Source: Flavobacterium turcicum (lineage in GTDB: Bacteria > Bacteroidota > Bacteroidia > Flavobacteriales > Flavobacteriaceae). From it: a stretch of 64,000 nt of DNA. The notes under the pieces are model-generated. The model saw only the letters and a list, made by a program, of their open reading frames with translations. It made no database searches and was not told where the DNA came from. Location of the stretch: positions 186,001-250,000 of the forward strand of contig NZ_JAAOBY010000005.1 of NCBI RefSeq assembly GCF_011365745.1, read 5' to 3'. Both the position numbers and the translations under genes were made by a program. Of the stretch, positions 19,973 to 29,049 are shown in pieces (within the stretch, counting starts at the first letter, position 1; each line of letters starts with the position of its first letter).

Positions 19973-21301
19973 ATGAAAAATTGTATTCTTATCCTATTTG
20001 TAATGTTGTGTAGCCCAATTTTGGTCGCACAGCAGGGATTTGAATTTAAAGGTAGTGAAACAAAAGTAACTGTTCCTTTTAAGTTGATCAATAATTTAGT
20101 CTTTGTGCCTATCAAAGTTAACGGTGTCGAGTTGAATTTTTTACTCGATACTGGGGTTTCTGAGACTATTTTGTTTAGCCTTGAGGAAAAAAAGGAAGTC
20201 CGTTTTTTTGATGCTGAGCGGGTTATGCTAAAAGGTTTAGGAAATCAAACTGCTGTTGAAGGCTTGAAGTCGGCTAACAATATTTTAGATTTTGGTCGCT
20301 TACAGTACAAAGGACATTTTTTGTACATCGTACTAGATCCTGAATTTAATTTGTCCTCTCACATCGGGATTCCTGTCAATGGCATTATTGGATACCACTT
20401 TTTTAAAAACAATTTGATTCAGTTGGATTACCGACGAAAAAAAATAGTTGTGTTGAAAGACACACCTCAAAACAGGAAAAAATATACTTTTAAAACATCA
20501 ATAATACCATTGCAGATAGATGGTAACAAGCCATATGTTATTGCTAAAGTAGATCTTGAAAAGCAAGACATTCCCGTAAAATTGTTGGTTGATATTGGCA
20601 ATAGCGATGCAGTGTGGCTTTTTCATAATCGCAATTCATTGGTAAATGTTCCTAAAAAAAACTTTAATGATTTTTTGGGTCGCGGATTTAGTGGGGATGT
20701 TGAAGGTCAAAGAGCAAAAGTCAAAAAGTTTAAATTGGCAGATTATACCTTTGATGAAGTTATTAGTGCTTTTCCCGATTCAATTTCGATCAAAAATGTG
20801 ACGATGGTTCCTGATCGAATGGGGTCAGTAGGTGGTGAGATTATGAAACGATTTAAGGTTTTATTCGATTACTCTTCGCAGCAAATGTTCTTGCGAAAAA
20901 ATAAAGCTTATTACGAGCCGTTTTCTTATAATAAAAGCGGAATTGAAATTCAACACCACGGTTTGCAATGGGTGCAAGAAACGGTGCAAATGGAAACGGT
21001 TCCGGAGTCAGGATACGGTTTAGGCGGAGGAAAGTCGGTATATATGAATGATTTTAAATACAAGTTCAAGTTAAAACCAGTATACGATATTGCACATATT
21101 CGACAAGATTCTCCCGCAGCATTGGCTGGGTTGCAAAAAGGTGATGTTTTGGTTCGGATTAACAACCGAGTGCCTTATCAATATTCGTTAGAGCAGATCA
21201 ACCAACTTTTCAAATCAGAGGAGGATAAATGGATCACTTTAGAAATTGAAAGGAAAAGTCAATTGTTAACATTCTCCTTTCAGTTAGAGAATAAATTATA
21301 A
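19973..21301 (+). CDS. Retropepsin-like aspartyl protease with PDZ domain, exported
   Basis: A 442-residue protein with a signal peptide (MKNCILILFVMLCSPILVAQ). Two retropepsin-like units are seen: FLLDTGVSETILF (DTG motif, near residue 57) and a second, degenerate one, KLLVDIGNSDAVWLF (DIG, near 208). A PDZ domain fills the C terminus (about residues 355-440), with HIRQDSPAALAGLQKGDVLVRINNRVP. This arrangement is common in Bacteroidota envelope proteins annotated as aspartyl proteases; the substrate is not known. Whether the second site can act is unclear, because the usual Thr/Ser after Asp is Ile. It ends convergently with the DUF1573 gene. Confidence 0.85.
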   Translation: MKNCILILFVMLCSPILVAQQGFEFKGSETKVTVPFKLINNLVFVPIKVNGVELNFLLDTGVSETILFSLEEKKEVRFFDAERVMLKGLGNQTAVEGLKSANNILDFGRLQYKGHFLYIVLDPEFNLSSHIGIPVNGIIGYHFFKNNLIQLDYRRKKIVVLKDTPQNRKKYTFKTSIIPLQIDGNKPYVIAKVDLEKQDIPVKLLVDIGNSDAVWLFHNRNSLVNVPKKNFNDFLGRGFSGDVEGQRAKVKKFKLADYTFDEVISAFPDSISIKNVTMVPDRMGSVGGEIMKRFKVLFDYSSQQMFLRKNKAYYEPFSYNKSGIEIQHHGLQWVQETVQMETVPESGYGLGGGKSVYMNDFKYKFKLKPVYDIAHIRQDSPAALAGLQKGDVLVRINNRVPYQYSLEQINQLFKSEEDKWITLEIERKSQLLTFSFQLENKL

Positions 21302-21304
21302 AAA

Positions 21305-21342
21305 AAAACTAACATTTTTCTGAAGTAAAAAATGTTAGTTTA
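21305..21342. terminator. Bidirectional terminator (aspartyl protease / DUF1573)
   Basis: Stem AAACTAACATTTTT / AAAAATGTTAGTTT with a 7-8 base loop, between convergent genes, A-rich on the left. Confidence 0.8.
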
Positions 21343-21356
21343 CAGTGTTTTAAAAT

Positions 21357-21743
21357 TTAATTTTCTACTACTTCACCACGAATTTTAAGGGCAATCCGAC
21401 CGCTTTCGTAGTTAATCGCATTCGATTCTACTGTAAGTGTTTTTCGGATTGGTCCTGTTGCCATATTGTATTTTACGGTTATTTTTCCTGTTTTTCCAGG
21501 CATTATTGGAGCATCTGGTTTTGTAGGAATCGTACAGCCGCAAGTAGAAAGTACGTTGGTAATCAATAAAGGAGCATTCCCCGTATTAGTAAAAATGAAA
21601 TCTCTGCTACCGTTATCGGTACTTTTAACTCGCCCGTAATCGATAGTGTTATTCTTTGCCGAAAATTCGATCTTTGGACCATTCTGCGCAAAACCAATTG
21701 TACTGATTAAGGCAAATGCGAATAAGGCGATACTTTTTTTCAT
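21357..21743 (-). CDS. DUF1573 domain protein, exported
   Basis: A 128-residue protein with a signal peptide (MKKSIALFAFALISTIGFAQ) followed by a DUF1573 domain, an immunoglobulin-like fold common in Bacteroidota. The typical signature is present: FTNTGNAPLLITNVLSTCGC with the CGC motif, then PIMPGKTGKITVKYN. The function of the family is unknown. The start is the ATG at 21743; the TTG two codons upstream is an unlikely alternative. It is transcribed away from valS. Confidence 0.85.
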   Translation of the reverse strand: MKKSIALFAFALISTIGFAQNGPKIEFSAKNNTIDYGRVKSTDNGSRDFIFTNTGNAPLLITNVLSTCGCTIPTKPDAPIMPGKTGKITVKYNMATGPIRKTLTVESNAINYESGRIALKIRGEVVEN

Positions 21744-21853
21744 TATCAAAGGTTTAAATTCGTTTAGTAAAGTTACTTTCTTTTAAATAACGTACAAATT
21801 TTTATTTCGCTTTTTATAGTGTACTTTATTATTTACTTTTGTTTAATATTAGA

Positions 21854-21884
21854 TTTACAAATATCAGACCAAATCTTATTTTTG
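21854..21884 (+). promoter_or_regulatory. valS promoter
   Basis: TTTA at 21854, 19 bp, then TATTTTTG at 21877-21884 (TAnnTTTG). The transcript would begin only about 14 bases before the ATG at 21904, which excludes the in-frame TTG at 21895 as a likely start. Confidence 0.6.
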
Positions 21885-21903
21885 GTTTTAACAGTTGCTT
21901 TTT

Positions 21904-24537
21904 ATGACAATTCCTGCCCAATTTGACGCGAAAACTATTGAGAATAAGTGGTATGACTACTGGATGAAAAATAATTATTTTCATTCGGAGCCAGATCACA
22001 GAACACCATATACAATTGTAATTCCACCGCCCAATGTGACTGGAGTTTTGCACATGGGACACATGTTAAACAATACTATTCAAGACGTTTTAATTAGACG
22101 TGCTCGATTGAAAGGCTTTAATGCTTGTTGGGTTCCTGGTACGGATCACGCATCAATTGCAACCGAGGCAAAAGTTGTTGCTAAGCTAAAAGCAGAAGGG
22201 ATCAATAAAAACGATTTAACTCGTGAAGAATTCTTAGCGCATGCGTGGGAATGGACAGATAAATACGGTGGCGTAATTCTAGAACAACTCAAAAAACTAG
22301 GTGCTTCCTGCGATTGGGAACGTACAAAGTTTACGATGGATCCAGATATGTCAGCATCTGTAATACGTTCATTTGTTGATTTGTATAATAAAGGAATGAT
22401 TTACAGAGGGTATCGTATGGTGAATTGGGATCCAGAGGCGAAAACTACACTTTCTGACGAAGAAGTAATTTACGAAGAGCAACAAGGAAAATTATTCTTT
22501 TTAAAATACAAAATCGAAGGCAGCGAAGACTTTTTAACGATTGCTACTACACGACCTGAAACAATTTTTGGAGATACTGCTATTTGTATCAATCCTAATG
22601 ATGAACGTTTTGCCCATTTACGTGGTAAAAAAGCAATTGTGCCAATTTGCGGTCGAGTAATTCCTATTATTGAAGATGAGTACGTAGATATGGAGTTTGG
22701 AACAGGTTGCTTAAAAGTAACGCCTGCTCACGATATGAACGACAAAACTTTGGGCGAAAAGCACAATTTAGAAATTATCGATATTCTTAATGAAGATGCT
22801 TCTCTCAATTCTTTCGGATTGCACTACCAAGGGAAAGATCGTTTTGTGGTTCGCGCCGAAATTGCAATCGAATTAGAAAAAATTGGTGCTTTGTTAAAAA
22901 CAGAGTCGCACTTAAATAAAGTAGGAACATCTGAAAGAACCAAAGCAGTCATTGAGCCTCGTTTGTCAGACCAATGGTTTCTTAAAATGGAGGAGTTGGT
23001 AAAACCGGCTATCAAATCGGTTCTTGAAGATGGTGATATTAAATTGCACCCAGCTCGTTTCAATAATACTTACGCACATTGGTTAAACAATATTAGAGAT
23101 TGGAATATCTCCCGTCAATTATGGTGGGGACAACAAATTCCTGCCTATTTTTATGGTGATGGAAAAGAAGATTTTGTTGTAGCAGAAAATATTGAAGATG
23201 CTTTAAAGTTGGCGAAAGAAAAGACTGAAAACCTAGAACTTTCGTCTACTGACTTAAAGCAAGATGTTGACGCGCTTGATACTTGGTTCTCGTCATGGCT
23301 ATGGCCAATGTCAGTTTTTGGAGGGATTATGGATCCTGAAAGCGCTGATTTTAAATATTACTATCCTACAAATGACTTGGTGACAGGTCCAGATATTTTG
23401 TTTTTCTGGGTGGCTCGTATGATTATTGCAGGCTATGAGTATACCGGTAAAAAGCCATTTACAAATGTGTATTTAACGGGATTGGTGCGTGATAAGCAAC
23501 GTCGTAAAATGTCTAAATCGTTAGGAAATTCACCAGATCCGTTAGATTTGATTGATAAATTCGGGGCAGATGGTGTTCGTGTTGGCTTGCTATTGAGTGC
23601 ATCAGCTGGAAATGATATTATGTTTGATGAGGAATTGTGTAATCAGGGCAAAGCGTTTACTAATAAGATTTGGAATGCTTTTAAGTTGATCAAAGGCTGG
23701 GAAGTTTCAGAGGCTATTCCACAACCAGAATCTTCTAAAGTAGCAATTGAATGGTACGAAGCAAAATTGCAACAAACGCTAGCAGAAATCGAGGATAATT
23801 TTGAAAAATACAGAATTTCGGATGCTTTAATGGCTATTTATAAATTGGTTTGGGATGATTTTTGTTCTTGGTTTCTAGAGATGATTAAACCGGGTTACCA
23901 GCAGCCAATTGACAGCGTAACTTTTGCCAAAGCAATAGAAATGCTTGAGAACAATTTGAAATTATTGCATCCGTTTATGCCATTTTTAACTGAGGAAATT
24001 TGGCAGTTTATCGCAGAACGTACTCCAGATGAAGCTTTAATTGTAGCTACTTGGCCAGAAATGAAACCGTTTAATGCGAGTTTGATTGCTGATTTTGATG
24101 CAACAATCGAGGTAATTTCTGGAATTAGAACGATTCGAAAAGACAAAAATATACCGTTCAAAGATACAATCGAATTAAAGATTGTTAATAATGATAAGTC
24201 ATCAGATTATTTCGACACCGTTGTTTCTAAATTAGGCAACATTAGTAACTTAGAGTATGTTTCTGATAAAGTAGATGGAGCATTATCATTTCGTGTAAAA
24301 TCAAATGAATATTTTATTCCAATTACTGGTAATATTGATGTTGCTGCAGAAATTGCAAAACTTACTTCAGAATTGAGTTATACAGAAGGTTTTTTAAAGT
24401 CGGTTCAAAGTAAATTAGCTAATGAGAAATTTGTTGCTGGTGCACCAGAAAAAGTATTGGCTAACGAAAAACAAAAAGAAGCCGATGCATTAGCAAAAAT
24501 CGAGACACTGAAAAATAGCTTAGCTGGTTTACAATAA
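21904..24537 (+). CDS. valS: Valine--tRNA ligase
   Basis: Charges tRNA-Val. The 877-residue class I synthetase has the HIGH-type motif PPNVTGVLHMGHML (near residue 41), the editing domain with TTRPETIFGDTA (near 215) and FGTGCLKVTPAHD, WFSSWLWPMSVFG, the KMSKS motif RRKMSKSLGNSPDP (near 535), an anticodon-binding helical domain, and a C-terminal coiled coil (last 65 residues, KLTSELSYTEGFLKSVQ...) typical of ValRS. The ATG at 21904 (MTIPAQFDAKTIENKW) is the start used by the family. It stands alone with its own promoter and terminator. Confidence 0.96.
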   Translation: MTIPAQFDAKTIENKWYDYWMKNNYFHSEPDHRTPYTIVIPPPNVTGVLHMGHMLNNTIQDVLIRRARLKGFNACWVPGTDHASIATEAKVVAKLKAEGINKNDLTREEFLAHAWEWTDKYGGVILEQLKKLGASCDWERTKFTMDPDMSASVIRSFVDLYNKGMIYRGYRMVNWDPEAKTTLSDEEVIYEEQQGKLFFLKYKIEGSEDFLTIATTRPETIFGDTAICINPNDERFAHLRGKKAIVPICGRVIPIIEDEYVDMEFGTGCLKVTPAHDMNDKTLGEKHNLEIIDILNEDASLNSFGLHYQGKDRFVVRAEIAIELEKIGALLKTESHLNKVGTSERTKAVIEPRLSDQWFLKMEELVKPAIKSVLEDGDIKLHPARFNNTYAHWLNNIRDWNISRQLWWGQQIPAYFYGDGKEDFVVAENIEDALKLAKEKTENLELSSTDLKQDVDALDTWFSSWLWPMSVFGGIMDPESADFKYYYPTNDLVTGPDILFFWVARMIIAGYEYTGKKPFTNVYLTGLVRDKQRRKMSKSLGNSPDPLDLIDKFGADGVRVGLLLSASAGNDIMFDEELCNQGKAFTNKIWNAFKLIKGWEVSEAIPQPESSKVAIEWYEAKLQQTLAEIEDNFEKYRISDALMAIYKLVWDDFCSWFLEMIKPGYQQPIDSVTFAKAIEMLENNLKLLHPFMPFLTEEIWQFIAERTPDEALIVATWPEMKPFNASLIADFDATIEVISGIRTIRKDKNIPFKDTIELKIVNNDKSSDYFDTVVSKLGNISNLEYVSDKVDGALSFRVKSNEYFIPITGNIDVAAEIAKLTSELSYTEGFLKSVQSKLANEKFVAGAPEKVLANEKQKEADALAKIETLKNSLAGLQ

Positions 24538-24555
24538 ACTATACTAAGATAGAAT

Positions 24556-24599
24556 GAAAAAATCCCATTTTAGAATTGGTTCTAAAGTGGGATTTTTTT
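24556..24599 (+). terminator. Terminator after valS
   Basis: Stem AAAATCCCATTTTAGA / TCTAAAGTGGGATTTT (one G-T pair) with a short loop and seven T residues. The remainder of the 303-bp gap (24600-24840) is AT-rich; I see no gene or clear promoter in it. Confidence 0.85.
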
Positions 24600-24840
24600 G
24601 TTTTGGTAGTGTGATAAGTAGTCTAAAAAAGAAAATTTTATATTGGTATAGTGTGATAGCAACCGTAAATGCTAGAACTGTTGCATTTGCGTATTATGTT
24701 TCAACATTATGATTATATCGATTAACTGCAAGCGCCTTGTAATTAACAGAGTAAATAGCCCGTTCAACGATTATAGTTTTTTGTATTATGCAATATAAGT
24801 AAGTTTGTAATGAATTTCAAATACCACAAATGATCTTTCT

Positions 24841-25218
24841 ATGAAAAGGATATTAAACGATTTATACAGGCAAAATTATTACAGAGGACTTGCAATTGGT
24901 TTAGACCCTTATCTAGAGTTTAATGATGCCATGAAAAATGAAGCAATCATTGCTGGATTTATTGCCGGTCGTATCGAGTTTGAGCGTCTTAATGGTTCTA
25001 TTAGCAACGGCATCCCAGAGAGAATAGTTACCGATAAAATACTAGAAGATTTTTTAATTGCAGGTTTGCTCGGGTTACCAATCGATGATGAGGGTTATAC
25101 TCCTTATCAACTTTCATTAATCTCAGAGTGGTACCTTAGTGGCATTGAAAAATACGAACCTCATGTTAATGTTTTGCTTAACGATCTTTTAGAAGTGAAC
25201 GGAATCGAAATGCACTAA
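24841..25218 (+). CDS. Conserved-looking hypothetical protein, unknown function
   Basis: A 125-residue, acidic, soluble protein that I do not recognise. It has no signal peptide or membrane helix and looks mostly alpha-helical (for example NEAIIAGFIAGRIEFERLNG and IVTDKILEDFLIAGLLGLPIDDEG). Codon use is like the neighbours, the ORF has a good ATG, and it is followed by a bidirectional terminator shared with the siderophore-receptor gene, so it is probably real. It stands alone after a 303-bp gap downstream of valS. Confidence 0.65.
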   Translation: MKRILNDLYRQNYYRGLAIGLDPYLEFNDAMKNEAIIAGFIAGRIEFERLNGSISNGIPERIVTDKILEDFLIAGLLGLPIDDEGYTPYQLSLISEWYLSGIEKYEPHVNVLLNDLLEVNGIEMH

Positions 25219-25234
25219 AAATAAAATATTGATA

Positions 25235-25280
25235 AAATAACAAGGCCTAAAATAAGTGTATTTTGGGCCTTGTTATTTTA
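25235..25280. terminator. Bidirectional terminator (hypothetical / siderophore receptor)
   Basis: Long stem AATAACAAGGCCTAAAATA / TATTTTGGGCCTTGTTATT with a 4-base loop between convergent genes. Confidence 0.88.
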
Positions 25281-25292
25281 TTTGTTTGAAGA

Positions 25293-27635
25293 TTACAATT
25301 TATACTTTAAAATGGCCATTACTTGTCTTGGAGCAATTGGATTTGTGCTGTAATTTTCGTGAACAGTATAGTTTAGTTCATTTGTTATGTTTGAAAGTTT
25401 GCATAGGAGAGATATTTTATTCCATTCGTATCCTAGCGATGCATCTACCGTTGTGTAACCTTTTAGTGGGATGTCCCGGTCCTCAATTCGTACTGTGTAA
25501 GTTTTAGGTGTTGTAGCAGGTGCAACCTCGGTCCAAACATAACGGTCGTTCCATCCTCCTAATCGGTTTCCTATATAATTTGCCATGGCACCTATGGTGA
25601 ATCCCTTTAATTTTCCTGAAGGCACTTTGTAAAAGAAACTTAAGTTTGCTGTATTTTTTGGAGTTCTTACAAATAAATCACCTACAACAAAACTACCACT
25701 TGTACCAGATGATTTTGAAATTTTAGTTTCATTAAAACTGTATCCAGCATTGATATTTAATCCTTCTATTGGCCTAGCAATGATGTCTATTTCTAGACCT
25801 TTTCCTTTGGTAGCTCCTACTAAATCTCGTCTATTAGTATCTACATTTGGGGTAACGCCATCTGCACCAAATTGAGCTGTTTGTGCTAGATTATTGTTTT
25901 CTATCTGATAAACAGTAAGGTTTGTACTTAAAATTCCTTTCCAAAAATCTTTTTTGACACCAACTTCGTATTGGTCAATAATTGATGGATCAAGTGGTTT
26001 TAAGTCTACCGTTGTCCCTGTATTGGGAGTAAATGAGTTAGAATAGCTCGCAAAAAACGAAACTTCTTTATTAGGTTGAAAAACTATACCTGCTTTTGGA
26101 GAGAACGCTCTATTAACTGTTTTTGCAGAGGTAATAGGTTTTGCATTTTCATAAGTAGTAGTAATGTTATTTACATTGTTGATGCGTTCAATAACTTCTC
26201 TTGTAGTCGTTGCATCATTTTGCTGCCATGACCATCTAAGCCCTGCAAGAATCTTGAAATATTCATTTATCGAAATTAAATCTTGCGCAAATATTCCAAA
26301 ACGCTGTGTATTTGTAGTTGCAAGTTGCGTTATTCTGCTAGGAAATGGCACATCAAGACTTTGCGTATTGTAATTGTAGTTTAACAAGTTTATGGCTGTC
26401 GTTTCGGTGGTAACAAGATCAGCTGGTCTTGTTGGGGCAAAAAAACCAAAAGTATAGCTTGGAGCCGAAGAATCTTCGTAATCAATTCCTGTAAATAAAT
26501 CATGCTTTATTTTACCAGTTGTAAATGTTCCTTGTAAGCTTAACTGGTTGGCGAAAATTTTTTCGGCACCATCTGCTTGTGTTAAACCTCTTTTCCAGTT
26601 TATTTGTTGAACACCATTAGTAGTTGTATATGCTAAATTCGATAATTGCGCCGTTGATTTTTGTGTTCTATTGTACGATTGAAAAGAAGTATTAAAGCCT
26701 AATTTCCAGTTCTCATTAAAATCATGGTGTAATAATAGGGAAGCACTTGATGATTTTGTATTTCCTTTTGACCATAATGCCCCAAAATTAATGTTTCGAG
26801 GCGTATTGAGTATTTCTTTACCAACAATTCCTGTTCCAAAATCAGGTGTCCAGTCGGCGCTTAAATAATCACCTTGGAGAGTAATTTGTGTTTTATCGGT
26901 TACATTAATCAATAATGAGGGGTTGATATAAATTCTATCGTTTTTCACAAAGTCTCTAAAACTTTCTGATTTTTCATAAGAAGCATTCACACGATAAGCA
27001 ATATTTTTATTCAAAGGGCCATAGAAATCTATTGACGGTTTATAATACGAAAAACTTCCTAATTGCATAGATAATTCGCCTCCCGCTGTAAACTTTGGCG
27101 TTTTTGTTACCAAATTCAAAATTCCTCCAGGAGCCACATTTCCATATAGCAATGCCGATCCTCCCTTTAAAAATTCGACTTTTTCTAAACCAGAAACTTC
27201 AGGTATTGATCCTCCGTTATAACGAAAGCCATTTTTAAACATGTTATTTCCAGACATGTCATACCCTCTTGAGAAGAATGATTCCTGTGCACCACCTCTT
27301 GCTGAACCCACATAAATTCCGTTAGCATTTTTTATGACATCACTCAATCTAATTGATTGTTGTTGGGCAATTATTTCTGCTCCTATAACTTGAACACTTT
27401 GCGGAGTATCCATAGGTTTTAAACCAGAACGCAAGACTGATACTGGTTTTTTCTCTCTATTATTGTTTATGATTACTTCTTTTAAAATTTCACCTTTTTT
27501 GTTTTTAATGGTATCATTTAATGCTTTTTCAAAAGGAGTGTCTTTTTGTTCGCTGCTTGTTGCATGTATAGGCTCTTGAGCAAATATGTTCGTACTAAAA
27601 AGTAACGTTGAGGCTGCAAATAATAGGTATTTCAT
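25293..27635 (-). CDS. TonB-dependent siderophore receptor
   Basis: Outer-membrane receptor of 780 residues for ferric siderophore uptake driven by TonB. It has a signal peptide (ending IFAQ), a TonB-box-like EVIIN near residue 52, the plug domain with LKPMDTPQSVQVI (a hallmark of the siderophore receptor family), SFFSRGYDMSG, EFLKGGSALLYGNVAPGG and LNLVTKTP, then a large barrel. Family features of the FhuE/FpvA type are clear; the ligand is not predictable. It is the last gene of the 25-35 kb minus-strand module but has its own promoter (27670-27700), so it can be expressed separately, as expected for iron-regulated receptors. No clear Fur box was seen. Confidence 0.93.
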   Translation of the reverse strand: MKYLLFAASTLLFSTNIFAQEPIHATSSEQKDTPFEKALNDTIKNKKGEILKEVIINNNREKKPVSVLRSGLKPMDTPQSVQVIGAEIIAQQQSIRLSDVIKNANGIYVGSARGGAQESFFSRGYDMSGNNMFKNGFRYNGGSIPEVSGLEKVEFLKGGSALLYGNVAPGGILNLVTKTPKFTAGGELSMQLGSFSYYKPSIDFYGPLNKNIAYRVNASYEKSESFRDFVKNDRIYINPSLLINVTDKTQITLQGDYLSADWTPDFGTGIVGKEILNTPRNINFGALWSKGNTKSSSASLLLHHDFNENWKLGFNTSFQSYNRTQKSTAQLSNLAYTTTNGVQQINWKRGLTQADGAEKIFANQLSLQGTFTTGKIKHDLFTGIDYEDSSAPSYTFGFFAPTRPADLVTTETTAINLLNYNYNTQSLDVPFPSRITQLATTNTQRFGIFAQDLISINEYFKILAGLRWSWQQNDATTTREVIERINNVNNITTTYENAKPITSAKTVNRAFSPKAGIVFQPNKEVSFFASYSNSFTPNTGTTVDLKPLDPSIIDQYEVGVKKDFWKGILSTNLTVYQIENNNLAQTAQFGADGVTPNVDTNRRDLVGATKGKGLEIDIIARPIEGLNINAGYSFNETKISKSSGTSGSFVVGDLFVRTPKNTANLSFFYKVPSGKLKGFTIGAMANYIGNRLGGWNDRYVWTEVAPATTPKTYTVRIEDRDIPLKGYTTVDASLGYEWNKISLLCKLSNITNELNYTVHENYSTNPIAPRQVMAILKYKL

Positions 27636-27669
27636 GACTGTTTATTTAGAATAATTAAAAATAACAGCG

Positions 27670-27700
27670 CAAAGATAGAGTCCTCTTTTGAATTAACAAA
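27670..27700 (-). promoter_or_regulatory. Siderophore-receptor promoter
   Basis: On the minus strand TTTG (27700-27697), exactly 19 bp, then TATCTTTG (27677-27670): a near-perfect Bacteroidota promoter 35 bp before the start codon. The remainder of the 349-bp gap (27701-27984) is AT-rich with no gene or clear element. Confidence 0.8.
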
Positions 27701-27984
27701 ATTTATTTAGATTAAATATGAATAAGGATTTAAAAGGAAAGTTAAGGTATTGTTTTAATGTTAGTTAGATTCATTATTTTTTTAAATATCTTTATCACGA
27801 CCCTTTTTTTACAGTAAAATAGGATTAAAAAAATAGAATTCTACACCAATAAAATGAAATTAACTTGAGAAATAAGGTTTGTAGATTTCATAAGTCCCCA
27901 CAATGAGCGACTAATTGAAAAGTATTACTTAGCAAGTCGGCGGCATTGAGTTAATCGGATCTACCTTTCAGTGAAAAATACTTT

Positions 27985-28995
27985 TTACTTGACTTTGTTT
28001 TTGAATTTTTTGATTCGGAAGTTTTTTGATCGAATGACCTTACCAGTATCGGTAATCATGATACAGCTGTAATCTGGGAATTGCTGCAGTAATTGTAAGC
28101 CTGCGTCCGTGCCTAAAACCATCAGCGAGGTACTCAAACCATTCGCTGTTTCGGCATCAGGGCCAAAAACAGTAACGCTGCATAAGCCTGTTGCGGGGTA
28201 ACCTGTCGCAGGATTGATAATGTGCGAATAGCGTTTGCCATCCAAAACTACAAATTTTTCATAACTGCCCGATGTGGTTACTGCCTCTTGTGTTAAAGGC
28301 ACTACAGCCAATAATTTTTCAGGACGAAAAGGATTTGTAATGCCTATATTCCAAGCTTTGCCATTGGGTTGTTTGCCCCAAGTACTCATGTCTCCGGAGC
28401 CGTTTATGATTCCGGCTTCAATGCCTTTATCGATCATCATTTGGCGACATTTATCAGTTGCGTAGCCTTCGCCGAGCGCACCAAAACCAATTTTCATACC
28501 TTTCAGTTTCAAAAAAATGGTTGTATTGGCGCTATCCAAAACAATGTTTTTGTAGCCTACTTTTTCAACTGATTTTTTAATAGCTTCTTCAGAAGGCATT
28601 TCAGTCATCGAGCCATCAAATTTCCAAATTCTGTCCATTGCGGCAAAGCTAATATCAAAACCGCCGTTTGTAACTTCCGAAAACCGTATCGCACGCTGCG
28701 TTAATTCAAAAACTTCTCGGTCTACTTTCACAGGTTGAACGCCCGCATTTCTATTCACTTCTGATATTTGGGAGTCTGACTTCCAGTCTGAAATTAAATT
28801 TTCAATTCGGCTAATTTCTCCAATAACAACATCAATATTTTTTTCTGCGGTAAGCGAATCTTGCGCTACAATTGTAATGTCAAAGCGACCGCCCATCAAT
28901 AAAGTGGTTCGTTTACGCAATACTTGAGCATTAGCCGTAAAATGTACAACAAGCGCTATCAAAAGGAAAAAAGTGGTAATCGATTTTGTTTTCAT
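27985..28995 (-). CDS. apbE: FAD:protein FMN transferase (ApbE family), exported
   Basis: Transfers FMN from FAD onto Ser/Thr of target proteins in the periplasm, or binds FAD. The 336-residue protein has a signal peptide (ending TANAQ) and ApbE motifs: a glycine-rich GFGALGEGYATDK (near residue 174), NGSGDMSTWG (near 201), VTTSGSYEKF (near 243) and YSHIINPATGYPA (near 256). It lies in the same direction as the PepSY reductase and the DUF2271 gene; gene clusters with ApbE usually contain the flavinylated partner. The best candidate partner here is the DUF2271 protein, which has a TGAS site. Confidence 0.93.
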   Translation of the reverse strand: MKTKSITTFFLLIALVVHFTANAQVLRKRTTLLMGGRFDITIVAQDSLTAEKNIDVVIGEISRIENLISDWKSDSQISEVNRNAGVQPVKVDREVFELTQRAIRFSEVTNGGFDISFAAMDRIWKFDGSMTEMPSEEAIKKSVEKVGYKNIVLDSANTTIFLKLKGMKIGFGALGEGYATDKCRQMMIDKGIEAGIINGSGDMSTWGKQPNGKAWNIGITNPFRPEKLLAVVPLTQEAVTTSGSYEKFVVLDGKRYSHIINPATGYPATGLCSVTVFGPDAETANGLSTSLMVLGTDAGLQLLQQFPDYSCIMITDTGKVIRSKNFRIKKFKNKVK

Positions 28996-29049
28996 AATTT
29001 ATTTTTTACCAAAAACTATTAAGCGGGACAAGTCAATCAATTATTCGGA

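Noticed and set aside
27636..27984. Possible small gene or riboswitch in the receptor leader
   Set aside because: Only AT-rich sequence and a promoter seen; no conserved structure recognised.
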